Notes under the pieces: generated by a model
The model's input: only the letters and a program-made list of their open reading frames with translations
What the model was told of the DNA's origin: nothing
Database searches by the model: none
Shown: piece by piece, positions 25,882 through 34,777 of the stretch
Position numbering within the stretch: position 1 is the first letter of the stretch
Layout of the letters: the number at the start of each line of letters is the position of its first letter
Position numbers and translations under genes: made by a program
Source of the DNA: SIG452 sp045638525
GTDB taxonomy: Bacteria; Bacillota; Clostridia; UMGS1840
DNA length: 64,000 nucleotides
Assembly: GCA_045638525.1 (NCBI GenBank)
Contig: JAZUBQ010000017.1
Coordinates: 1 to 64,000, forward strand
Direction of reading: 5' to 3'

Positions 25882-27849
25882 ATGAATGAGCATAAACAGC
25901 GTGTGGCAGAGCTGTTATCCCGACAATTTCCAAATATTGCTTCTGCCACAACCGAAATTATCAATTTAAGTGCCATTTTGGAACTTCCAAAAGGAACGGA
26001 ACATTTTTTCAGCGATTTACACGGCGAACACGAAGCCTTTTGCCATATGTTAAAAAATGCATCGGGCCTGATTCGCTTAAAAATCGAGGAAGTGTTTTTG
26101 CATCTTCTGACGGAAGAAGAAAAAGATGACCTGGCAACTTTAATTTATTATCCCAAAGAACGCATCGCATATTTACAAAAAGAAAAGCCTTTGTCCGACG
26201 ACTGGTTTCTCACGACCTTATACCGTCTGATTCAGGTTTGTCGTCAGGTTGCCTCCAAATATACCCGTTCCAAAGTGCGAAAAGCCTTGCCCAAAGAATT
26301 TGCTTACATTATTGAAGAATTGCTTCATGAAGGAACGGACGGAACCGATAAAGCTGCCTACTACCGTGGAATTTTTCTAACCATTCTTACCACCAAACGG
26401 CAAACCGCCTTTCTGATTGCCATTGCCCTTTTGATTCAACGGCTTTGCATTGACCATTTGCATATTTTAGGAGATATTTTTGATCGTGGACCGGGAGCAC
26501 ACCTGATTTTAGATACCCTGTTAAGCTATCACAGTGTGGATATTGCGTGGGGAAATCACGATATTCTCTGGATGGGAGCGGCTGCCGGCAACGCTGCTTG
26601 TATGGCAAATGTCATTCGGATTTCCGCTCGCTACAACAATCCGCAAACTTTGGAAAACGGATACGGCATCGGTCTAAGACAGCTTTTTTCTTATGCCGAA
26701 ACCACCTACAAAAATCATCTGTGTCCTGCCTTTGCTCCCGTAGATGAAAAAGAGGAGTTATCCCCTTTGGAACGCGCTTCACTGACTGCCCTGCATCAGG
26801 CGATTGCCATCATCGGCTGGAAGCTGGAGGCAAAAATTATCAACCGACATCCCGAATATGAAATGCAAGACCGTCTGTTACTGCAAAAAATGGATGCCAC
26901 CCAAGGGTATCTGATCATAAACGGCATAGCTTATCCCATCCAAGACGGTTTTTTCCCCACGGTGAATCCAAGCTGTCCCCATCAGCTTACCCAACAGGAG
27001 GAAGAAATTGTCAATCGGCTGCAACAGGAATTTTTACAGTCTCAAAAGCTGAAAGACCACATCAAATACTTGTTTGCAAAAGGTGGAATGTATCGCATTA
27101 TGAATGGAAATTTAATGTATCACGGGTGTATTCCTCTGGATGAATCGGGAGAATTTGCAAGTTTTCTGGGATGCAGCGGCAAAAAACTTCTGGATGTTTG
27201 TGAGAAAAAAGTGAGAGACGGATTTTTTCTTCCACAAAATCATCCTGACAAGCAAGACAATCTGGATTTTTTCTGGTATTTATGGTCAGGAAAATATTCT
27301 CCGTTGTTCGGAAAATCTCAAATGAAAACCTTTGAGCGATATTATCTTTCGGATTCTGCCCTCCATCAGGAAGAAAAAAATCCCTACTATCCGTTGATGG
27401 AAACGAAAGACAGCACCATCCTTGCCAATAAAATTTTGCGGGAATTCGGTCTGCCCGAAGAAACCGCTCACATCATCAACGGTCACGTTCCCGTCCGTCA
27501 GAATCTGGGAGAAAGCCCCGTAAAAGCCAATGGCAAACTGTTTATGATTGATGGTGGACTTTCCCGTTCCTATCAAAAGAAAACGGGCATTGGCGGTTAT
27601 ACCCTGATGTATCATTCCCGTGGCTTTTTACTCACTGCCCACGAGCCGTTTTCCAACCGTCCCGATGCAGTAGAGAACGGAAAAGATATCGTATCCACTC
27701 CCGTTATGAGCGAGCAGATGCATCAACGGTTACGGGTTGCCGATACCGATACGGGAAAAGAGCTTTCCCGTCGGATTTCGGAGCTTTATGAGCTTGTAAA
27801 AGCCTATCAGGAAGGTACGCTTTTGGAAACTGAACATCCGATTGTTTAA
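25882..27849 (+). CDS. fbp: Fructose-1,6-bisphosphatase class III
   Basis: Class III FBPase is the manganese-dependent gluconeogenic phosphatase found in Bacillota. The 655-residue sequence has calcineurin-like metallophosphatase motifs HFFSDLHGEHEAF near 42-54, LGDIFDRGPGAH near 194-205, GNHDILWMGAAAGN near 222-235, and a late NGHVPV. Length is normal. It appears to be a single-gene unit between ddh and the DUF378 gene. Confidence 0.95.
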   Translation: MNEHKQRVAELLSRQFPNIASATTEIINLSAILELPKGTEHFFSDLHGEHEAFCHMLKNASGLIRLKIEEVFLHLLTEEEKDDLATLIYYPKERIAYLQKEKPLSDDWFLTTLYRLIQVCRQVASKYTRSKVRKALPKEFAYIIEELLHEGTDGTDKAAYYRGIFLTILTTKRQTAFLIAIALLIQRLCIDHLHILGDIFDRGPGAHLILDTLLSYHSVDIAWGNHDILWMGAAAGNAACMANVIRISARYNNPQTLENGYGIGLRQLFSYAETTYKNHLCPAFAPVDEKEELSPLERASLTALHQAIAIIGWKLEAKIINRHPEYEMQDRLLLQKMDATQGYLIINGIAYPIQDGFFPTVNPSCPHQLTQQEEEIVNRLQQEFLQSQKLKDHIKYLFAKGGMYRIMNGNLMYHGCIPLDESGEFASFLGCSGKKLLDVCEKKVRDGFFLPQNHPDKQDNLDFFWYLWSGKYSPLFGKSQMKTFERYYLSDSALHQEEKNPYYPLMETKDSTILANKILREFGLPEETAHIINGHVPVRQNLGESPVKANGKLFMIDGGLSRSYQKKTGIGGYTLMYHSRGFLLTAHEPFSNRPDAVENGKDIVSTPVMSEQMHQRLRVADTDTGKELSRRISELYELVKAYQEGTLLETEHPIV

Positions 27850-27960
27850 AAAAATAAATTTGATGTATAAATTCAAAAAAATTGCCGTAGAATAGAGTTG
27901 AAACAATATAAAAAACGCACACATCCCTGTGTGCAAACTACTAACAGGAGGTTTTTCATT

Positions 27961-28173
27961 ATGATGATTGCCGATACAATCGCCTTGATTCTGGTTATTG
28001 TCGGTTCTTTAAACTGGGGTTCTATCGGACTGTTTGGTGTTGACGTGGTATCCACCATTTTCGGACCCGGCTCTATGATTGCCAGAATTATTTTCTCATT
28101 GGTTGGAATTGCGGGACTTTGGACAATTACCATTTTATTTAAAGATAAACTCCCCGCAGAACACAGAGATTAA
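27961..28173 (+). CDS. DUF378 small membrane protein
   Basis: The 70-residue protein MMIADTIALILVIVGSLNWG has two membrane helices and the conserved LNWGSIGLFGVDVV and FSLVGIAGLW segments of DUF378. Function is unknown. AGGAGG lies about nine bases upstream of the ATG, and a small hairpin (GCACAC/GTGTGC) lies in its leader at about 27917-27934. Confidence 0.88.
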   Translation: MMIADTIALILVIVGSLNWGSIGLFGVDVVSTIFGPGSMIARIIFSLVGIAGLWTITILFKDKLPAEHRD

Positions 28174-28222
28174 CCAATTTGCTCTGTTTGGAATCGAAAT
28201 ATCTTTTTGATTTCTGCAAGAT

Positions 28223-28260
28223 AATCCCAAGGAAACATTACGGTTTCCTTGGGATTTCTT
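28223..28260 (+). terminator. Terminator after DUF378 gene
   Basis: A 14-bp perfect stem (AATCCCAAGGAAAC with GTTTCCTTGGGATT) with a six-base loop is followed by TTCTTCTG, a weak T tract. Confidence 0.8.
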
Positions 28261-28342
28261 CTGTTTTTCAGCGGATACCTTCCATCAATTTACAAATACC
28301 GCTTCTTTTATGGGAATTTCCTAATTTTTTTTGGAAAAACAC

Positions 28343-28371
28343 TTGACAAATGGGATAAAATCTGTTATCTT
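28343..28371 (+). promoter_or_regulatory. Promoter of the hrcA operon
   Basis: TTGACA (28343-28348) and TATCTT (28366-28371) are 17 bases apart. The CIRCE operator begins eight bases downstream of the -10, so it overlaps the transcript start. Confidence 0.85.
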
Positions 28372-28378
28372 ATAGTTG

Positions 28379-28405
28379 TTAGCACTCGAATCAAAGGAGT
28401 GCTAA
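28379..28405 (+). promoter_or_regulatory. CIRCE operator (HrcA binding site)
   Basis: A perfect TTAGCACTC-N9-GAGTGCTAA inverted repeat, identical to the consensus operator. HrcA encoded just downstream would bind it and repress the whole hrcA-grpE-dnaK-dnaJ transcript until heat stress. Confidence 0.97.
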
Positions 28406-28472
28406 CAATACGAAAATCGTTGAAAACAAACCACTTTAGATGAAATGCTCTATGGAAAGGAGCGGTTACCGA

Positions 28473-29531
28473 ATGGATTTGGACGGCAGAAAAATTGCCA
28501 TATTAAAGGCATTGATCGAAGATTATATTGAAACTGCAGAACCGGTTGGCTCCCGTACCATTGCCAAAAAATGTGACATTGGTTTATCTTCGGCAACCAT
28601 CCGAAATGAAATGTCCGATTTGGAAGAAATGGGATATCTGGCACAGCCGCACACCTCAGCAGGCAGAATCCCTTCCAATTTAGCATATCGCTTGTATGTG
28701 GACAGTCTGATTGAAAACATCAGAGCCACCAATCTGGAAATGGAATTTATCAAACAGAAGATGGAAGCACATCTTTCGGAATTAAACCGATTCCTGGACT
28801 TTTCCGCAAAAGCCATTTCCGATTCCACCGGGCTGACCGCTGTAACAGGTGCTCCCCGTGTGACCTCGGGTGCGATCAGTCATTTTGAAATTGTCAAAGC
28901 ATCAGAACATTATTTAATGTTTATTTTGGTGACCAATACGGGAATGATTAAGAAGCGACAGGTTAGAATCTTAACTCCCATTGATGATAATTCCATTTTA
29001 TATTTAAAACAAATTTTAAATGAAGAACTTGCCGGCTGTACATTGGAAATGATTACGTCCGACAAGGTGGAACGCTTAAAACGCAGATTCAATGATAATT
29101 TTGAGTTGCTTGGCATCATTTTGGAATTTGTGACACAAACCATGGAAGCCTCCGGCGGTGCGGAATATCACTTCAGCGGAAAATCCGAAACCTTAAAAGC
29201 ACCGGAATTTTCCAGTATGGACAAAGTGCTTGGCTTTTTGGATCTGGTGGATGACCAGGAACAGATCACTTCGCTGATCAATACGGCTTCCGCCTCCCAC
29301 AAAAACGGAATCACAGTTGTCATCGGGGATGAAAGTCCCATTTTAAAAAATAAAGATTTAAGTATGGTGGTTTCCACCTACCGTGCTTACGGCGGAAAGA
29401 ACGGTGCCATTGCAGTAATCGGCCCCAAACGAATGGACTACGGCAAGGTAATCAACACATTGGAAGCAATGTCTAAGCTGATGAGCGAGATTTTAGAACA
29501 CACAGAAGGAGAATATGATGAAGAAAGATAA
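28473..29531 (+). CDS. hrcA: Heat-inducible transcription repressor HrcA
   Basis: HrcA represses class I heat-shock genes by binding CIRCE and depends on GroEL for folding. The 352-residue protein starts MDLDGRKIAILKALIEDYIETAEPVGSRTI. Its N-terminal winged helix contains GLSSATIRNEMSDLEEMGYLAQPHTSAGRIPS near 40-71, and the C-terminal GAF-like part ends with GPKRMDYGKVINTLEAMSKLM. I start at 28473, with AAGGAG ten bases upstream; an ATG 33 bases earlier is less family-like. Confidence 0.96.
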   Translation: MDLDGRKIAILKALIEDYIETAEPVGSRTIAKKCDIGLSSATIRNEMSDLEEMGYLAQPHTSAGRIPSNLAYRLYVDSLIENIRATNLEMEFIKQKMEAHLSELNRFLDFSAKAISDSTGLTAVTGAPRVTSGAISHFEIVKASEHYLMFILVTNTGMIKKRQVRILTPIDDNSILYLKQILNEELAGCTLEMITSDKVERLKRRFNDNFELLGIILEFVTQTMEASGGAEYHFSGKSETLKAPEFSSMDKVLGFLDLVDDQEQITSLINTASASHKNGITVVIGDESPILKNKDLSMVVSTYRAYGGKNGAIAVIGPKRMDYGKVINTLEAMSKLMSEILEHTEGEYDEER

Positions 29532-30054
29532 AAAGCAACCGGAAGCGGTAGAAGAAACCATCGAAGAAACCGTGGAAGAAACCATTGACGAAACCGCAAA
29601 ACCCAAAGAAGAAAATCCTTTGGAAACACTGGAAGAAAAAATCAAAGAGCTCACCGATAAAAACCTTCGTCTGATGGCAGAGTTTGAAAATTATAAAAAA
29701 CGTACCCAGAAGGAAAAAGAAGCGAGTTATCAGTTTGCGGCGGCAGACACCATCGGCAAAATTCTTCCCATTTTAGATACATTGGAATTGTCTTTAACTC
29801 AGGATGCAACTGACGGTGCCGCATTCAAAGCAGGCATTGAGTTGACCGTCAAACAGTTCCACACCATCTTGGAAAAAGCAGGTGTTGCAGAAATTCCTGC
29901 ATTAAACGAACTCTTTAATCCCGAACTTCACAATGCGGTAATGCGTGATGAAGAAGCAGATGCCGAACCCGACACTGTGGTGGAAGTTCTGCAAAAGGGA
30001 TACACCATCGGCGACAGAGTGATTCGTCATTCAATGGTCAAAGTGAAGGCGTAA
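29518..30054 (+). CDS. grpE: Nucleotide exchange factor GrpE
   Basis: GrpE releases ADP from DnaK. The 178-residue protein has an acidic N-terminal tail with repeated EETxEET, a long coiled coil (LEEKIKELTDKNLRLMAEFENYKKRTQKEKE) and the C-terminal beta domain with FNPELHNAVMRDEE and VLQKGYTIGDRVIRHSMVKV. Two ATGs overlap the end of hrcA; the second (29518) is six bases from AAGGAG and preferred over 29515. Confidence 0.95.
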   Translation: MKKDKKQPEAVEETIEETVEETIDETAKPKEENPLETLEEKIKELTDKNLRLMAEFENYKKRTQKEKEASYQFAAADTIGKILPILDTLELSLTQDATDGAAFKAGIELTVKQFHTILEKAGVAEIPALNELFNPELHNAVMRDEEADAEPDTVVEVLQKGYTIGDRVIRHSMVKVKA

Positions 30055-30135
30055 CTTCACATTTGATACATTTTATATAAATTTTTTAACATTATTTGGT
30101 TCACAACTTGTGAGAATAGAAAGGAAGATCTTATT

Positions 30136-31974
30136 ATGGCAAAAATTATTGGTATTGACTTAGGTACAACAAACTCCTGTGTTGCAGTTATGGAAGGCGG
30201 CGAGCCGGTTGTTATTGCAAATGCAGAAGGTGCAAGAACTACCCCCTCTGTGGTAGCATTCACCAAAACCGGTGAAAGACTGGTTGGTCAGGTTGCAAAA
30301 AGACAGGCAATCACCAATCCCGAAAAAACCATCAGCTCCATCAAAAGAGATATGGGTACCAATAAAAAAGTAAACATTGATGACAAAGCATACACCCCTC
30401 AGGAAATTTCTGCTATGATTCTGCAAAAATTAAAAGCAGATGCAGAAAACTATCTGGGCGAAACCGTTTCTCAGGCAGTTATCACCGTTCCTGCATACTT
30501 CTCTGACTCTCAGCGTCAGGCAACCAAAGATGCAGGTAAAATTGCAGGTTTAGAAGTGCTTCGTATCATCAACGAACCCACCGCAGCATCCTTAGCATAC
30601 GGTCTGGATAAAGACACCGACCACAAAATTATGATTTATGACTTGGGTGGCGGTACCTTCGACGTTTCCATTTTGGAAATCGGCGATGGCGTATTTGAAG
30701 TTCTGGCTACCAACGGTAACAACCGTCTGGGTGGTGACGACTTTGACGACAGAGTGATGAACTATTTAGCAGACGAATTCCAGAAAGAAAACGGAATCGA
30801 CTTAAGACAAGATAAAATGGCTCTGCAGAGATTAAAAGAAGCGGCAGAAAAAGCGAAAATCGAATTATCCGGTATGACTACCGCATCCATCAACCTGCCC
30901 TTCATCACCGCAGATGCAACCGGTCCCAAACACTTGGATATGACCTTATCTCGTGCAAAATTTGATCAGTTGACCGAAGATTTGGTAAAAGCTACTATGG
31001 AACCCACCAAAAAAGCAATGGCAGATGCCGGACTTTCTCCCTCTGATATTGCAAAAGTTCTCTTGGTTGGCGGTTCTTCCAGAATTCCTGCAGTTCAGGA
31101 AGCTGTAAAAGCATTCATCGGTAAAGAACCTTTCAAAGGCATCAACCCCGACGAATGTGTTGCAATCGGTGCAGCGATTCAGGCAGGTGTATTGGCAGGT
31201 GACGTAAAAGACTTACTGTTATTAGACGTAACTCCCCTGTCCTTAGGTATTGAAACCTTAGGTGGAGTTTGCACCAAACTGATTGAAAGAAACACCACCA
31301 TCCCCACCAAAAAAAGTCAGGTATTCTCCACCGCAGCAGACGGTCAGACTGCAGTTGACATTCACATTCTGCAGGGTGAAAGAGAAATGGCGGCAGACAA
31401 CAAAACTCTGGGTAATTTCCAGTTGACCGGTATTCCCGCAGCTCCCAGAGGTGTTCCGCAGATTGAAGTTACCTTCGATATTGACGCCAACGGTATCGTT
31501 CACGTGAGTGCAAAAGATTTAGGCACCGGAAGTGAACAGAAAATCACCATTACCGCTTCCACCAACTTATCCGAAGCAGACATTGACAAAGCAGTGAAAG
31601 AAGCAGAACAGTTTGCAGCAGAAGATAAGAAGAAAAAAGAAGCGATTGACGTAAAAAATCAGGCTGACTCCATGGTATATCAGACTGAAAAAACTCTGGC
31701 AGATGCAGGTGACAAACTGAGTGCAGAAGACAAATCCGGTATTCAGGCTGAAATTGATAAATTAAAAGAACTCTTAAAAGGTGACGATACCGAAGCGATC
31801 AAAGCAGGTACCGAAGCACTCACACAGAAAATGTATGCAGTAGCTTCCAAACTGTATCCTCAGGGCGATCCCAACATGAGCGGCGCTGATATGGGTGCAG
31901 GAGCAGCCGGCGGTGCACAGGCAGATGACGGGGCTTACGAAGCAGACTACACTGTGGTAGACGACGATAAATAA
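30136..31974 (+). CDS. dnaK: Chaperone DnaK (Hsp70)
   Basis: The 612-residue ATP-dependent chaperone begins MAKIIGIDLGTTNSCVAVMEGG. Hsp70 signatures follow: VITVPAYFSDSQRQATKDAG, IYDLGGGTFDVSIL, VLLVGGSSRIPAVQ, the linker DVKDLLLLDVTPLSLGIET, and a disordered tail ending in DYTVVDDDK. A GAAAGGAAG ribosome site precedes the ATG. Regulation is through the CIRCE at the head of the operon. Confidence 0.98.
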   Translation: MAKIIGIDLGTTNSCVAVMEGGEPVVIANAEGARTTPSVVAFTKTGERLVGQVAKRQAITNPEKTISSIKRDMGTNKKVNIDDKAYTPQEISAMILQKLKADAENYLGETVSQAVITVPAYFSDSQRQATKDAGKIAGLEVLRIINEPTAASLAYGLDKDTDHKIMIYDLGGGTFDVSILEIGDGVFEVLATNGNNRLGGDDFDDRVMNYLADEFQKENGIDLRQDKMALQRLKEAAEKAKIELSGMTTASINLPFITADATGPKHLDMTLSRAKFDQLTEDLVKATMEPTKKAMADAGLSPSDIAKVLLVGGSSRIPAVQEAVKAFIGKEPFKGINPDECVAIGAAIQAGVLAGDVKDLLLLDVTPLSLGIETLGGVCTKLIERNTTIPTKKSQVFSTAADGQTAVDIHILQGEREMAADNKTLGNFQLTGIPAAPRGVPQIEVTFDIDANGIVHVSAKDLGTGSEQKITITASTNLSEADIDKAVKEAEQFAAEDKKKKEAIDVKNQADSMVYQTEKTLADAGDKLSAEDKSGIQAEIDKLKELLKGDDTEAIKAGTEALTQKMYAVASKLYPQGDPNMSGADMGAGAAGGAQADDGAYEADYTVVDDDK

Positions 31975-31985
31975 GATAAAATGAC

Positions 31986-32019
31986 GGTATTTCCGACAGT
32001 GTATGCTGTCGGAAATACC
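31986..32019 (+). other. Hairpin between dnaK and dnaJ
   Basis: A perfect 14-bp stem (GGTATTTCCGACAG with CTGTCGGAAATACC) and six-base loop fill the 64-base gap. It is not followed by T residues, so it is not a simple terminator. It may act in RNA processing or in setting dnaK/dnaJ ratio. Confidence 0.8.
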
Positions 32020-32038
32020 TATGTAAATGGAGAGAACT

Positions 32039-33184
32039 ATGGCACAAAAACGAGATTACTATGAAGTGCTTGGAGTTTCCAAGGATGCCACGGAAGCGGA
32101 ACTGAAAAAAGCATACCGCCAAGTGGCAAAAAAATATCATCCCGACTTAAATCCTGATAATAAAGAAGCCGAAGCGAAGTTTAAAGAAGCCAACGAAGCC
32201 TATGAAGTGCTGTCCGATGCACAAAAACGTCAGCAATATGACCAGTATGGCCACGCAGCATTTGAAAATGGCGGAGCAGGTGCAGGTTATGGTGCCTACA
32301 GTGATTTCGGAGGTTTTTCGGATATTTTTGACAGCTTTTTCGGAGGCGGTTTTGGTGGATTTGGCGGTGGCGGCGGACGTAGCCGTCGAAACGGTCCTCA
32401 AAAAGGCAGAGATTTGCAGAAAAGCATCACCATCACCTTTATGGAAGCTTGCTTTGGTGTGAAAAAAGAAATTTCCATCTTAAAATATGAAACTTGTTCC
32501 GAATGTGGCGGTTCAGGTGCAAAAAAGGGAACCTCCCCCGAAACCTGTCCCACCTGTCACGGTAGCGGAACGGTGAATCAGACCCAACGTACCCCCTTCG
32601 GTGCGTTCCAGACCTCGGCTCCCTGTTCTCATTGCGGAGGTACGGGGCAAGTGATTAAGGAACCCTGCAAATCCTGTAACGGAAGCGGTCAGGTTCGTAA
32701 AACCAAAACTCTGGAAATCAACATTCCCAAAGGAATTGATGACGGTCAGACTTTGACGGTCAGAGGTGAGGGCGAACCGGGCAAACGTGGCGGTCCGAAC
32801 GGAGATTTATACTTAGAAATCCGTGTGCAGAAGGATAAAATTTTCCACCGTGAAGGATATGATGTGTATGTGGAATTGCCCATCACCTTTACTGAAGCTG
32901 CACTGGGGGCAAAGGTAGTGGTTCCCACCATTGACGGAAAAATCGAAATGAACATTCCCGAAGGAACCCAACCGGATGCACGTTTTGTATTAAAAGGAAA
33001 AGGGATTCCTTATCTTCGTGGCAGCGGCAACGGCAATCAGTATGTGATTGTGAAATTGGAAGTTCCCAAAAAGCTTTCACAAAAGCAAAAGGATTTGTTA
33101 AAGGAATTTGAAGAAACCTACGAAGGGTCCAATCATTCCAAAAAGAAATCGTTTATGGAGACATTGAAAGATATGTTTTCTTAA
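32039..33184 (+). CDS. dnaJ: Chaperone DnaJ (Hsp40)
   Basis: DnaJ delivers clients to DnaK and stimulates its ATPase. The 381-residue protein has the J domain (RDYYEVLGVSKDATEAELKKAYR) with HPD at about 34-36. A Gly/Phe-rich region (GGFGGFGGGGG) follows, then four CxxCxGxG zinc motifs (CSECGGSG, CPTCHGSG, CSHCGGTG, CKSCNGSG), then the C-terminal domains. The start at 32039 has GGAGAG six bases before it. Confidence 0.97.
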   Translation: MAQKRDYYEVLGVSKDATEAELKKAYRQVAKKYHPDLNPDNKEAEAKFKEANEAYEVLSDAQKRQQYDQYGHAAFENGGAGAGYGAYSDFGGFSDIFDSFFGGGFGGFGGGGGRSRRNGPQKGRDLQKSITITFMEACFGVKKEISILKYETCSECGGSGAKKGTSPETCPTCHGSGTVNQTQRTPFGAFQTSAPCSHCGGTGQVIKEPCKSCNGSGQVRKTKTLEINIPKGIDDGQTLTVRGEGEPGKRGGPNGDLYLEIRVQKDKIFHREGYDVYVELPITFTEAALGAKVVVPTIDGKIEMNIPEGTQPDARFVLKGKGIPYLRGSGNGNQYVIVKLEVPKKLSQKQKDLLKEFEETYEGSNHSKKKSFMETLKDMFS

Positions 33185-33257
33185 AAGAATGGGTTTGAAA
33201 AATGGAACATAGCGGATTCTGCATTCATTTTTCTGCACCCCATTGTATCAGACTATG

Positions 33258-33291
33258 AAAAGGAGAGGATTATAAAGTCCTCTCCTTTTTT
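33258..33291 (+). terminator. Terminator of the hrcA operon
   Basis: An 11-bp perfect stem (AAAGGAGAGGA with TCCTCTCCTTT) is followed by a T run, 73 bases after the dnaJ stop. Confidence 0.92.
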
Positions 33292-33610
33292 CATTCTGAT
33301 AATGTTTGATAGGGGCGATTTACGAATCGCCCGTGGTACGGGTTCCTAATATCGCTGATACCATCACTGTAGGGTTCGGCGTTTACGGCGAACCGTTGTA
33401 TGGGATGCTAATACCTTTTTATAGGGTTTGTAGGGGAGTGGCTCTGTCCCCTCCCGTTGTGTGGGAAGGCATCTCTATCAATTTCATGAGATAAGGTAGT
33501 GAATTGTCAACCGGATTTTTTCCGGGTGCGTTTGTCATTTACACCTCATCAGTCACTTCGTGACAGCTTCTCCGGGGAGGAGAAGCCTTTTATAAAAATT
33601 TCTATATACG

Positions 33611-33642
33611 AAAAAACACGGGACACAAAGTCCCGTGTTTTT
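33611..33642 (-). terminator. Terminator of the secreted-protein operon
   Basis: An 11-bp stem (AAAACACGGGA with TCCCGTGTTTT) with T runs on both strands lies about 33 bases downstream of the 53-residue peptide gene. Confidence 0.88.
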
Positions 33643-33674
33643 CATTTCTGTTATTAAAATTAAGTAACAGGCAA

Positions 33675-33836
33675 TTAGATCTGAGAACCTTCAGCTAACA
33701 GAGCCATGTTGTATTTAGTGGTGATTTTACCACCGGAAGTAGTTACAACAGCGGTTTCTAACGGATTTTCATAAGCGATTGCTTCATTAGCCTGTAAGGA
33801 AATAATTTCAACAGAAGGGCAAACATAATTTTTCAT
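33675..33836 (-). CDS. 53-residue peptide with YxxP leader-like start (RiPP precursor candidate)
   Basis: The frame encodes MKNYVCPSVEIISLQANEAI, followed by 33 residues ending NMALLAEGSQI. GGAGG lies about ten bases upstream of the ATG, and the gene starts 22 bases after the end of the cohesin-like gene, so it is the last gene of that transcript before a terminator. There is no signal peptide and no membrane segment. The N-terminal Y-x-x-P-x-V pattern resembles leader peptides recognised by PqqD-type RiPP recognition elements, such as lasso leaders with YxxP. The C-terminal half is rich in Thr, Ser and Gly (VVTTSGGKITT). The function is unknown; the precursor role is inference from this pattern and from the PqqD/peptidase/exporter genes 5 kb upstream. 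Confidence 0.72.
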   Translation of the reverse strand: MKNYVCPSVEIISLQANEAIAYENPLETAVVTTSGGKITTKYNMALLAEGSQI

Positions 33837-33858
33837 CTCTATATATCCTCCTTTAAAA

Positions 33859-34755
33859 TTATTCAGCTACGTTTAATACGATAGCGTCAGAAACGTATGC
33901 ATCGCCAACAAAGAATTTGAATTCTTTTGCACCAGCGGAAACGTTTTCTAAGATGATTTCAAAAGTACCATCCCATTCACCGAAGATGAATTCTCTGGTA
34001 GTACCAGCTTCAGGATCATCAGCAACGATATCGCCAGATTTAGCACCATAGTATTTCTGAGCTCTTGCGCCTTCAACGGTAGATTCAGCGGTGAATTCTA
34101 CACCGTATACATCAGCCATCTGTTCAGCGGTTAATTTACCAGCACAGGTAATGGTAGTACCTGCTACAGCACCGGTGAAGTCGGGTTCCGGAATCGGATC
34201 TTCAGATTTCAGAGCTTCCCAATCAAATTCTGCAGCAGCAGTAGCTTTGGATACACGATAGGTAACGGTAGATTTTTCACCGGTACAGTTGATACCGCCG
34301 TAACCTTTGGAGTATACATCAGTACCAGCTAAAGTGAAGGGGCATTCTTCGATAACTGCACCATCAACTAACTGGAAGTACATAGTCCACATAGCACAAG
34401 CATCGGTTAAACCATCGTTAGAAGTAGCGGTGGTGTAAGGATTAACAACGCCTTCTGCGATTAATTTAGATTTGTCAGTATCATGTAAGCTGGTAACATC
34501 AACAGTAAAGTAGTCACCAACTGCAACAGCTTCTTTAGAACCAGCGTCAACAACGATCATTTTATCAGCAGGATACTGTAAAGTTGCAGAAGCTAATTTT
34601 AAAGCAACGGGGGAGGTAAAGGTTACGCCGAAGATTCCGTCTGCATCAGGAGCAGAAGCGGTGAAAGTGAATACAGTTGCATCTGCAGAAGCGGTGATTG
34701 CAAAGCAAGAAACCAGCATCATACAAGCTACAACTAAGCTAAGTAATTTTCTCAT
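33859..34755 (-). CDS. Secreted protein with cohesin-like domain
   Basis: The 298-residue product has a clear signal peptide (MRKLLSLVVACMMLVSCFA, then ITASADA). Residues about 26-170 look like a cohesin-type or related beta-sandwich (ASAPDADGIFGVTFTS, LASATLQYPADKMIVVDAG, ACAMWTMYFQLVDG), resembling the N-terminal part of the protein at 35826-37034. The rest (about 190-298) is a second beta-rich region I cannot name. No cell-wall anchor or catalytic motif is seen. It lies 22 bases after the dockerin gene, suggesting joint expression. The cohesin assignment is by pattern only. Confidence 0.72.
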   Translation of the reverse strand: MRKLLSLVVACMMLVSCFAITASADATVFTFTASAPDADGIFGVTFTSPVALKLASATLQYPADKMIVVDAGSKEAVAVGDYFTVDVTSLHDTDKSKLIAEGVVNPYTTATSNDGLTDACAMWTMYFQLVDGAVIEECPFTLAGTDVYSKGYGGINCTGEKSTVTYRVSKATAAAEFDWEALKSEDPIPEPDFTGAVAGTTITCAGKLTAEQMADVYGVEFTAESTVEGARAQKYYGAKSGDIVADDPEAGTTREFIFGEWDGTFEIILENVSAGAKEFKFFVGDAYVSDAIVLNVAE

Positions 34756-34777
34756 CTGAGTTTTCTCCTTTTAAAAA

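Larger units (their letters stand above)
33185..33674. other. Intergenic region with repeats and two terminators
   Basis: No gene is supported. It holds the dnaJ terminator, a palindromic element at 33312-33332 (GGGGCGATTTACGAATCGCC type), a second repeat type at about 33543-33587 with an inner AGTCACTTCGTGACA palindrome, and the terminator of the minus-strand operon. A plus-strand frame at 33306-33494 only translates the first repeat. Confidence 0.75.

Noticed and set aside
25882..27849. Frameshifted or fused fructose bisphosphatase because of its size
   Set aside because: Class III enzymes are normally about 650 residues and all motifs are in order.
33306..33494. 62-codon plus-strand frame after dnaJ
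   Set aside because: It starts inside a dispersed palindromic repeat, has no ribosome site, and its GAIYESPVVR text is the translation of the repeat.
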